IMG/VR virus record: IMGVR_UViG_3300033149_002803
Coordinates: 1-27,203 of that record
DNA length: 27,203 bases
Reading direction: 5' to 3' (one strand)
Origin: a virus
Below are positions 14,265-21,050 of this stretch, piece after piece. Position numbers and translations under genes: made by a program. A model generated the notes under the pieces. That model did no database searches. It was not told the DNA's origin and saw only the letters and a program-made list of their open reading frames with translations. The first letter of the stretch is position 1; the number at the start of each line of letters is the position of its first letter.

Positions 14265-14906
14265 ATGGGGAATTATTATACGTTAGCACAAGCTAGAACT
14301 GATGGTATAACTTCATCGGAAGCTAGTGATGACAAAGTTAATGAAGAAATAAATCGTGCAGAAGAATTACTAGAGAAATGGACTGGGCGTAAATTTTATG
14401 CTCGTGATTTAAGTCTAAGTCTTGATGGTACAGGGAAGGAATGGTTAGATTTAAGTAGGTATCGTCCTATAAATAGTATTAGTTCAGTAGTAATAGATGA
14501 TGATACAATTAGTGTAGATGATTATATAGTTATTTACGAGAATTCAGGAATTTTGAGAATTAAGCGAGAGGGATGGAGTGTTTTTTCTGGACAGCATCAA
14601 GCATATTATACTTTTACTAGGGGTTCTCAGAATATTGATATTGAAGGCAATTTTGGTTTTGAAACAGTACCTTACAATATTAAATATGTAATTAAAAAAA
14701 TGTTATTCAGAGAGATTCGACCTAGAGAAAGTTTTGGTAAGTTTGAAAGTGAACATATAGGAAATTATTCTTATAAATTAAATACTGCTAGAAATGCAAG
14801 AGGTGGGAAAGGAGAAATTTTAACAGGTGACCCTGAATTAGATAGAATTATACATACTTATAAAGATAAAATATCGTTGTTATCTGTTACGAGAGGGTGG
14901 CAGTGA
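14265..14906 (+). CDS. Head-tail connector, gp6-like adaptor
   Basis: This 213-residue protein is the likely first neck protein under the portal. An N-terminal helical part (SSEASDDKVNEEINRAEELLEKWTGRKFY) with the typical 'I..A...IE..tgR.F' pattern of gp6/gp15-type adaptors leads to a strand-rich insert (LSLDGTGKEWLDLSRYRPINSISSVVIDD) and then a helical bundle (VPYNIKYVIKKMLFREI). It follows the capsid block and precedes the stopper and gp10-like genes, the standard order of siphovirus neck genes. GAAGGTGA precedes the ATG. Confidence 0.82.
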   Translation: MGNYYTLAQARTDGITSSEASDDKVNEEINRAEELLEKWTGRKFYARDLSLSLDGTGKEWLDLSRYRPINSISSVVIDDDTISVDDYIVIYENSGILRIKREGWSVFSGQHQAYYTFTRGSQNIDIEGNFGFETVPYNIKYVIKKMLFREIRPRESFGKFESEHIGNYSYKLNTARNARGGKGEILTGDPELDRIIHTYKDKISLLSVTRGWQ

Positions 14907-15247
14907 GTTTAGATAGTATGTTTCCTATAACTGATGCAGTAATTAAACAACAGGTAAAGACTTCTGATGGTATGGGGGGTTATACTTTAACGTGGAGTAC
15001 AAGAGTATCTGCTTATAAATGTAGAATTTATTCTGCTATAGGTATGATAGAAATTATTCAAACAGGGCAAAATTTATTGGTTACGCATAAATGTATAGGC
15101 GAATATAATGCAAATATTATTGAAGGCGATGCTCTTGTTAATGGAAGCGATAGTTATAGAATAGTACAAATTGATAAGATTTATAATAGGGAAAGAATAC
15201 ATCATTTGGAAATGAGATTGAAAAAGGAAAATATAATTTATGAGTAA
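14903..15247 (+). CDS. Head-tail joining (stopper / head closure) protein
   Basis: A 114-residue strand-rich protein of the SPP1 gp16 / head-tail-joining family. Signs are VKTSDGMGGYTLTWSTRVSAYKCR, a central ALVNGSDSYRIVQIDKIYNRERIHHLEMRLK and the compact size. It closes the portal channel after packaging and binds the tail. I chose GTG 14903, which overlaps the previous stop as GTGA and has GAGAGG 6 nt upstream. The in-frame GTG at 14897 directly abuts that site and would leave no spacer. The 3' end overlaps the next gene by 8 nt. Confidence 0.75.
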   Translation: MSLDSMFPITDAVIKQQVKTSDGMGGYTLTWSTRVSAYKCRIYSAIGMIEIIQTGQNLLVTHKCIGEYNANIIEGDALVNGSDSYRIVQIDKIYNRERIHHLEMRLKKENIIYE

Positions 15248-15728
15248 GGATTTTCTGGTATCAATTAATACTGAACTTTTTGATAAGTCTATTCAAAATT
15301 GTATTAATCAAATTAATGCGTGGGAAGATGATATTGATGATGCAATTCAGGATTTAACTTATTTGGGTGTTTTAAAAATTGCGGCAGAAGCTAAAAAGCA
15401 TCATGCTTTTAAATCTCAAACAGGTACTTTGGTTCGTTCTATCCATGTAGCTCCATTTGAAGCCAATCATGATAATGATGAAGCAAGTGCAGAAAATACA
15501 AATTTAATAGATTCAAAAGGTAAAAAAGCTAGCAGAGAAGGAAACAATATTATTGCTCAAATAGGGAGTTGGCTTAGATATGCTTATGCTATTGAAACTG
15601 GTAAACATCATGAAGGGGGAAAACCTTATCCTTATTTATTACCAGCTTTTGAAAGTAAACATAAAGAAAGTCAAAATTATATTATAAATGGAATTAGAAA
15701 AATTTTAGAGAAAAGAGGACATATTTAA
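15240..15728 (+). CDS. HK97 gp10-like neck/tail-completion protein
   Basis: The 162-residue protein shows the gp10-like pattern: a helical N-terminus (INAWEDDIDDAIQDLTYLGVLKIAAEAKKH), then HHAFKSQTGTLVRSIHV, and the conserved YAYAIETGKHHEGGKPYPYLLPAFE segment ending in a long helix. Family members join the neck to the tail or complete it. The gene starts within the end of the stopper gene and ends by overlapping the next start (TAATG), in the standard neck order. Confidence 0.85.
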   Translation: MSKDFLVSINTELFDKSIQNCINQINAWEDDIDDAIQDLTYLGVLKIAAEAKKHHAFKSQTGTLVRSIHVAPFEANHDNDEASAENTNLIDSKGKKASREGNNIIAQIGSWLRYAYAIETGKHHEGGKPYPYLLPAFESKHKESQNYIINGIRKILEKRGHI

Positions 15729-16159
15729 TGCAAGCATTATGGACAGCGATTTGGAATAAACTTAGTAATGATTCTACTCTAGTGAGTTTAATAAATTATA
15801 CTAGCTCTACTAATACTTTAAAGAGAGGAAATAGTTGTAAAAAAATTAGTTTTTCGACGACAAAACCTGAAGCCGTTACATTTCAAGAATGGACTGATGT
15901 AAGAACTAATAAAACTTCTAATGATGGAATGAGAGATATTACTGTTTTATTTGTATGTTGGAGCAAAAGGTCTGATTCAAAGTCTGATATTTTAGCTGAT
16001 TATTTAATAACTTTACTTGATGGGGTAGATATTTCTAGCGATGATTTATTAAATTACTATTCTGATTATGATGACTTTAGAAGTTCTCCATATTATGATG
16101 ATGATGAAAAGGCATGGAGAATTGATATTAGATTTCGCTTTAAAGTTGTATTAAAATAA
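15728..16159 (+). CDS. Tail terminator-like protein
   Basis: A 143-residue protein starting MQALWTAIWNKLSNDSTLVSLI, resembling tail terminator or minor tail proteins (gpU-like/DUF3168 type): 'l..al.~~L..d..l...i' start, then a strand core with ITVLFVCWSKRSDSKSDILADYLITLLDG and WRIDIRFRFKVVLK. These proteins cap the tail tube at the head-proximal end. Position between the gp10-like and tail tube genes supports this. The assignment is by order and fold pattern rather than by strong motifs. Confidence 0.68.
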   Translation: MQALWTAIWNKLSNDSTLVSLINYTSSTNTLKRGNSCKKISFSTTKPEAVTFQEWTDVRTNKTSNDGMRDITVLFVCWSKRSDSKSDILADYLITLLDGVDISSDDLLNYYSDYDDFRSSPYYDDDEKAWRIDIRFRFKVVLK

Positions 16160-16175
16160 AAAGGGGGTGATAAAA

Positions 16176-16682
16176 ATGGGAACGGTTGCTAATGTAGTTG
16201 TAAGTGGTACAAGTATAGCATTGTCTATTGATGATACTGATGTAGGTTATACAGAAGATGGCGTTGCTGTAGAACATACTAAGGAGTATATGGATATTGA
16301 AGCTGACCAATCCGTTGATATTCTAGGTAAAAAGGTTGTGCGTGAAATATGCCGTGTTACTGTTAATGTAGAAGAAGCTACACTTGACAATATAAAGATA
16401 GCAATGGGTGAGGAAAATTCTATATCAAATGATGGAAGTTGGAAACGTCTATCATTTGGTGGTGGAAGCACAGAACAAGAACATGAATTGCTATTTACTG
16501 GTAAAGCTCCGGGTACGAGTAAGACAAGAAAACTTCACATTTATAAGGCTATAAGTGTAGAGTCTATTGAAACTTCGTATAAAAAAGGTGAAAAGACATT
16601 AGTACCAATAGTCTTTCAGGCAATAGCTGATACTGATAAGCCTGCAGGCAGACAGTATGGTTATTATGAAGATGAAATATAA
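16176..16682 (+). CDS. Major tail (tube) protein
   Basis: The 168-residue, strand-rich protein (MGTVANVVVSGTSIALSIDD...) fits a tail tube subunit: GVAVEHTKEYMDIEADQSVDILGKK, the central beta strands and a C-terminal IVFQAIAD segment, and it lies just before the tail chaperone genes. ATG 16176 is chosen because AAGGGGGTGA, almost perfectly complementary to 16S rRNA, lies directly upstream. A GTG at 16167 falls inside that site. This ribosome-binding site is among the strongest in the window, as expected for an abundant structural protein. Confidence 0.8.
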   Translation: MGTVANVVVSGTSIALSIDDTDVGYTEDGVAVEHTKEYMDIEADQSVDILGKKVVREICRVTVNVEEATLDNIKIAMGEENSISNDGSWKRLSFGGGSTEQEHELLFTGKAPGTSKTRKLHIYKAISVESIETSYKKGEKTLVPIVFQAIADTDKPAGRQYGYYEDEI

Positions 16683-16697
16683 ATAAAGGAGTAGATT

Positions 16698-16994
16698 ATG
16701 GAAAATAAAAATAAAGATAGTTACAAATATGAATATGCATTTAGTAATTTTTATCTTACTGCATTTTTGACTTGTGAACATGCACATCTTGTAAAGATAG
16801 TGATGGTAGATAAAAATAAAAAGAAATGCGAATTTATATTGAGAAGTAATGTTGAATTAGAACCTATAGCAAGGGATTATTTTAATGGTAAAATTAAGAT
16901 AGACCCTCAAAAGCATAAGGAAAAAATCGTTGCATTGAAGTCTGCATTACATGAAGTCTTAGAAAAGAATGGAGATAATAAAAATGGAAAATAA
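16698..16994 (+). CDS. Small DUF5659-like protein
   Basis: A 98-residue protein. The segment YAFSNFYLTAFLTCEHAHLV, followed by KKKCEFILRSNVELEPIARDY, FNGKIKIDPQKH and a final helix with ALKSALHEVL, resembles small phage proteins of the DUF5659 type ('T.dlyLaAfL...G..l', 'F.F', 'v.p...~~~.~lk..l'). Its role is unknown. It overlaps the next gene by 11 nt and lies between tail tube and chaperone genes, so a part in tail assembly is possible. AAAGGAG precedes the start. Confidence 0.55.
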   Translation: MENKNKDSYKYEYAFSNFYLTAFLTCEHAHLVKIVMVDKNKKKCEFILRSNVELEPIARDYFNGKIKIDPQKHKEKIVALKSALHEVLEKNGDNKNGK

Positions 16995-17388
16995 AAATAA
17001 TGAATTAAAGCAGTTGTTTCCGACGGCAAAGGAAGTAAAAATTGCGGATAAGGTTTTCTTTGTTAAACCTATGGTATGGACGGATATTGTTGCAGTTGTA
17101 GAATCTATTGTTGAAGCTATAGCTAAAATAAATGATAAAAACCCAGACCTTGATTTAGAAAAGTTTGATATAAAAAAAGACCTTATTAAACTTATACCAA
17201 TTACAGATGAAATTCTAAATATATTTGCTAGGTGGTTGAAAGTAGATTATAAATGGTTAAAAGATAGTTTAACTATAAAGAATCTTATACAATTACTACA
17301 GGATTTCATTGATATTAATGAAATTAATGAGGTTAAGTCGCTTTTTTTCGGACTAAAACTCAAGGTTCAGGAAGTAATAAAGAAATAG
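16984..17388 (+). CDS. Tail assembly chaperone, short form (gpG-like)
   Basis: The 134-residue short product begins at ATG 16984, with GGAGAT 7 nt upstream; the in-frame ATG at 16969 precedes that site. It is a mixed protein with LFPTAKEVKIADKVFFVKPMVWTDIVAVVE and a helical remainder, matching the small tail chaperones found before tape-measure genes. A slip site near its 3' end (17343-17349) lets some ribosomes enter the -1 frame and make a longer product. By analogy with lambda G/GT, the two forms coat the tape measure and recruit tube subunits. Confidence 0.8.
   Translation: MENKNNELKQLFPTAKEVKIADKVFFVKPMVWTDIVAVVESIVEAIAKINDKNPDLDLEKFDIKKDLIKLIPITDEILNIFARWLKVDYKWLKDSLTIKNLIQLLQDFIDINEINEVKSLFFGLKLKVQEVIKK
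17343..17349 (+). promoter_or_regulatory. -1 ribosomal frameshift site T TTT TTC
   Basis: Zero-frame codons are CTT TTT TTC, so the heptamer fits the canonical X XXY YYZ slip sequence. The -1 frame is open from here to 17675, while the zero frame stops at 17388. No convincing downstream pseudoknot is visible by eye. Confidence 0.8.
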
Positions 17389-17675
17389 TTTGGGCTGATA
17401 TTGTAACACGGCTACGAACATATTGGACTTTGGGTGAGATTGAGCAGTTTTCGATAATACAGTTTAAATATTATTTAGATGCTTTAAATAGAAAAAGACT
17501 TAATGATAATATAGATAGGGCTAATATAATTCGTATGGCGGTAAATGCGAAGGATAGAGATTACAATAGGTTTATAAGAAGTTTGGAAAGGATTAAAGCA
17601 CGAAGCGGATTGTTGCAAGATAAAAAAGTAACAGAAAAAGATATGCAAAAATTAGGAATAGGTAAAAAGAGGTAA
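17349..17675 (+). CDS. Tail assembly chaperone, -1 frameshift extension (gpT-like)
   Basis: Joined to 16984-17349 by a -1 slip, this encodes 108 further residues (fusion about 230 residues). The extension begins RTKTQGSGSNKEIVWADIVTR and continues LRTYWTLGEIEQFSIIQFKYY, the usual layout of T-domains ('Wa.ii..l...y..t..ei..m...qf..y'), then a helical Lys/Arg-rich part ending QKLGIGKKR. An internal ATG at 17430 has no good ribosome-binding site and cuts through the domain, so it is not a separate gene. The stop lies 1 nt before the tape-measure ATG, which is normal for this pair. Confidence 0.8.
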   Translation, partial: RTKTQGSGSNKEIVWADIVTRLRTYWTLGEIEQFSIIQFKYYLDALNRKRLNDNIDRANIIRMAVNAKDRDYNRFIRSLERIKARSGLLQDKKVTEKDMQKLGIGKKR

Positions 17676-17676
17676 T

Positions 17677-20289
17677 ATGGCTACTATTGGAGAAGCGGTT
17701 TTAGAATTTAGAACTCAACTTACTAATTTTAAGAAGGGTATGGATGAGGCTAAAACTAGCTTAGGTAAATTCGGTGCGGCTGTTAGAGATAATGCACAAG
17801 GATTTAGAAATGCTGGTATTGCTATCGGTGCTTTTTCTGCGGCAGTAATTGGATTAGGAACAAAGGGAGTAATGTCTGCGGCTAAGTTTGAATCACAACT
17901 ACAAAATGTTGCTACTATGTTGGACAATACAACAATGAAATTTATGCCTGAATATAAAAAGGGCTTAGAAAATTTAGCACAGAAATATGGAGAATCCACA
18001 GCAACATTATCTAAAGGCTTGTATGATATTTTATCTGCAAGTGTTGATGCTGAAAAAGCATTAGACGTATTGGACGCTTCTGCTCAATTAGCAAGAGGGG
18101 GTTTAACTGATACAGGGGTTGCGGCGGATGCTTTGACTACAATTATAAATGCTTATCAAATGTCAGCAGATAAAGCTACAGATATTAGCGATTTACTTTT
18201 TGCTGTTGTTAAACGTGGTAAAACTACTATGGGGGAGTTAGCTCCTGCTGTTGGTATGGTTGCAACGACAGCTTCTACTGCTGGATTAAGTTTAGAAGAA
18301 ATGGGAGCTATGCTTGCTACTATGACAAGAAGTGGTTTAAATACTAGAACCGCTGTTGTATCTTTAAATATGGCAATGACGGGAATATTAAAACCTACTA
18401 AACAGGCGAAGGAAGCGGCGAAAGAATTAGGGCTTGAATTGAATACTACTACATTGCGGGAAAAAGGATTAATTGGAATGGTAGATATTTTAAATACTGC
18501 TACCGACGAACAACTTGCAAGGATTTTCCCTAATATCCGTGCATTTCGTGGTTTGGCAGTTGCTTTAAATGATACTACTGGATATGAGAAAGATTTACAG
18601 ATAATGACAAATAGAACAGGATATACTCAAGAAGCGTTCGGAAAACAAACAGATACTGTAACATTTTCATTTGAAGTATTTACTCAAAAAGTAGAGGCTT
18701 TGTGGAGAAAATTAGGAGAAACCTTATTACCTGCTGTAGAAACAGGAATAGATTATTTTTCTGAATTTATTGATTATATTAATGATACTAATACTGCATT
18801 TACAAAAATAATTGTTGTTGGGGGGGCATTTATAGGTATATTAGGAGTAATGTTATCACCAATATTGTTAATGATTGGTTATTTGCCACAGATTGCCTTA
18901 GGATTTAAAGCCATTGGTTCTGCATTAACGTTACTTTCTGCACATCCTATAATTGCATTAGCAATTGCTGTAGTGGGATTAGGTACTATTTTTACTAAAT
19001 ATTTTAACAGAAGAATAGACCAACAACTTACAGAACAAGAAAATGAATTACGATTAAGTAAAACTATTAAAGGGCGTATAAAGCTTATTAAAAAAGAGAT
19101 GGAAGAAATTAAGACACTTGCTACTAGTGCAGAAGTTAATGAAAAATATAGAATAGAATTGTTAGAAAATTACAACAAAAAACAGAAACAATTGAAATTT
19201 TATGAACAGAAGCTTGCAGAAGAAACTGAAAAGAAAAAAACAGAAGCGGCAAGAATAGAAGCTGAAAAACAGAAACAAATAGACAAAGAACAATCTAAGA
19301 TTAAAGAAGCTCAAGCTGGAGCAGAAGCTGAAAGATTAGCGGCAATTAAACAAGCAGAGTTAGATAGAAAAGCAGAAGCACAAAGAATGTATGATGAGGC
19401 AATGTATGAACATCAAGTTGAGCAAGGACAAATAACACTTGAACAGCAACGAATTGACCTTGAACAGCAACTAGCTAATGTACGAGGAAATCTTATAAAA
19501 GAATTAGAAGTAAAAAGGAAAATATGGCAATTAGAAACTAAAATAGCAGGAGAAAGGTCAAAAACAATTGTTGGTGGATTTAAGAAAGCCATAGAAGAAA
19601 TGAAAAAAAAGCAAATTGATTGGGCAAATAATTTTACTCAATTGTTTAATGATATTCAAGATTCTTTTAAATCCGGTATTGTCAATATGCTTAAAGGTGC
19701 TAATAATTTTAAAGAAGGCATTAAGACAATTACAGATGGTATTAAAAATGCATTTTTTGACATGATAGCTAAGGTAATAGCTGAATGGATAATGCAACAT
19801 ATTATTATGAAAGCAATTACAAAGGCATGGAAAGTCTATGAGATTAAAAGTGCGGCAGGAGTAGCCGCAGCTAGAGCTGCCGCCGCCGCCGCATGGTCTT
19901 TGTTTGCATCTGTTGCAATAGGAGCCGCAGTAGGAGCCGCAGTAATAGCAATGGCTAATCAATTCAGGGATGGTGTTAGAAACTTTGAAGGTGGTATGGC
20001 GATTGTAGGTGAACAAGGAGCCGAACTTGTAAGTTTACCTAAAGGGAGTAATGTTTATAGTCATAGCGATTCTTTAGGAATTGCAAGAAATATAAGAACA
20101 AATGCAGGTTCAGGAAATATTGTAAAGTTGGGTGATATAAATATTGATATTGCAAGTGTAAGTAAAGATAATATTAGTGAAATATGTGACCAATTAACGG
20201 AAGCTGTAAAAGAGGGAAATATGCCAGCGATAAATTTGGTTAAGGCGATTAGTAAAGAGGGCGGTTTTAGAAGTGATGAGGTATATTAA
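17677..20289 (+). CDS. Tail tape measure protein, TP901 family
   Basis: At 870 residues this is the second-longest product in the window, after the tail hub. The N-terminal 300 residues match the TP901-type core: KFESQLQNVATMLD, SKGLYDILSASVDAEKAL, YQMSADKATDISDLLF, GELAPAVGMVATTA and MLATMTRSGLNTRTAVVSL. Hydrophobic segments lie around 375-440, a long Lys/Glu/Gln coiled coil around 445-620, and a poly-Ala membrane-like segment around 728-765. The end (GGMAIVGEQGAELVSLPKGS) is typical of these proteins. At about 0.15 nm per residue it implies a tail near 130 nm. It sets tail length and may help DNA cross the host membrane. Confidence 0.93.
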   Translation: MATIGEAVLEFRTQLTNFKKGMDEAKTSLGKFGAAVRDNAQGFRNAGIAIGAFSAAVIGLGTKGVMSAAKFESQLQNVATMLDNTTMKFMPEYKKGLENLAQKYGESTATLSKGLYDILSASVDAEKALDVLDASAQLARGGLTDTGVAADALTTIINAYQMSADKATDISDLLFAVVKRGKTTMGELAPAVGMVATTASTAGLSLEEMGAMLATMTRSGLNTRTAVVSLNMAMTGILKPTKQAKEAAKELGLELNTTTLREKGLIGMVDILNTATDEQLARIFPNIRAFRGLAVALNDTTGYEKDLQIMTNRTGYTQEAFGKQTDTVTFSFEVFTQKVEALWRKLGETLLPAVETGIDYFSEFIDYINDTNTAFTKIIVVGGAFIGILGVMLSPILLMIGYLPQIALGFKAIGSALTLLSAHPIIALAIAVVGLGTIFTKYFNRRIDQQLTEQENELRLSKTIKGRIKLIKKEMEEIKTLATSAEVNEKYRIELLENYNKKQKQLKFYEQKLAEETEKKKTEAARIEAEKQKQIDKEQSKIKEAQAGAEAERLAAIKQAELDRKAEAQRMYDEAMYEHQVEQGQITLEQQRIDLEQQLANVRGNLIKELEVKRKIWQLETKIAGERSKTIVGGFKKAIEEMKKKQIDWANNFTQLFNDIQDSFKSGIVNMLKGANNFKEGIKTITDGIKNAFFDMIAKVIAEWIMQHIIMKAITKAWKVYEIKSAAGVAAARAAAAAAWSLFASVAIGAAVGAAVIAMANQFRDGVRNFEGGMAIVGEQGAELVSLPKGSNVYSHSDSLGIARNIRTNAGSGNIVKLGDINIDIASVSKDNISEICDQLTEAVKEGNMPAINLVKAISKEGGFRSDEVY

Positions 20290-21050
20290 TGAATAATAGA
20301 GATATGTATTTTTTATCGAAGAATTATATTAATAGTGATGATACTATTAATGTATCTTCAGGTGATGATTATAAATCTTATATTTACGACCAGAATAAAT
20401 CTGTACAATGGGAAAGTTCTGGCGAAACAAGTGAAACTGGATATGATACTTATATAGAAATTATTTTTTATGAGGGATTGAGTACTGTTAATAGAACTTA
20501 TGATACTATTGTTTTACAAAATATAAATCTTAAAAAGTTTAAGTTACAAAATTACAATGGTTCTTATGCAGATATTTCGGGGGCAAGTTATACAGTTAAT
20601 GCAGATAGTACAGTTAGAATTAAATTGGCTTCTTCTGTTACTGGCAGTAGAATTAAATTATTAATGCAAAGCACAATCAGTTCAGGAGAAGAAAAGAAAG
20701 TAGGACAGTTTTGGGTAATGCTTGAAACCTATCAATTACAAAATCCTAGAACTACTAGGAGTAGACAGGTTGAAGTTGAAGGAGATTTTTATCGTTTGGG
20801 TGATGGCACTGGAGAACAATGGAGTATATATGAAAAGTGGAATAAAAAATATACATTTAAATATTTATCAGATACGCAAATAGATGAACTTTATGATATT
20901 TATAATGAGCACGAAGAATTTAGTTTTTACGAAGATTATACAAGAGATATTGATTCGATTAGATTGGTACATTGGATAGGAAAATTTAAAGATAAAGATG
21001 ATGCCAGAGTGGAATTACATACATTAAATATGGAGCTTGTGGAATTATGA
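20289..21050 (+). CDS. Distal tail-like protein
   Basis: The 253-residue protein follows the tape measure directly (TAATG overlap) and precedes the tail hub, the standard place of the distal tail protein. The first half is strand-rich and resembles a carbohydrate-binding-like or galectin-like domain (QWESSGETSETGYDTYIEIIFYEGL). The second half holds RTTRSRQVEVEGDFYRLGDG and KWNKKYTFKYLSDTQIDELYD, a pattern common in phage tail-tip proteins. Assignment rests on order and fold pattern rather than on a diagnostic motif. Confidence 0.62.
   Translation: MNNRDMYFLSKNYINSDDTINVSSGDDYKSYIYDQNKSVQWESSGETSETGYDTYIEIIFYEGLSTVNRTYDTIVLQNINLKKFKLQNYNGSYADISGASYTVNADSTVRIKLASSVTGSRIKLLMQSTISSGEEKKVGQFWVMLETYQLQNPRTTRSRQVEVEGDFYRLGDGTGEQWSIYEKWNKKYTFKYLSDTQIDELYDIYNEHEEFSFYEDYTRDIDSIRLVHWIGKFKDKDDARVELHTLNMELVEL

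Noticed and set aside
13891-14289. Minus-strand ORF of 132 codons opposite the neck gene
   Set aside because: Phe-rich translation caused by the Lys/Glu-rich, AT-rich coding strand. No ribosome-binding site or recognisable domain.
17430-17675. Independent 81-aa gene starting at ATG 17430
   Set aside because: The same frame is open upstream to the slip site and encodes the start of the T-domain there, and the ATG lacks a ribosome-binding site.
19870-19895. Microsatellite or repeat element (GCC tract)
   Set aside because: It encodes the poly-Ala membrane-like segment of the tape measure and is best explained by the protein.
19558-20016. Minus-strand ORF of 152 codons opposite the tape measure
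   Set aside because: Cys/Gly-rich stretch is the reverse of the poly-Ala GCC/GCA codons, so it is an antisense shadow.
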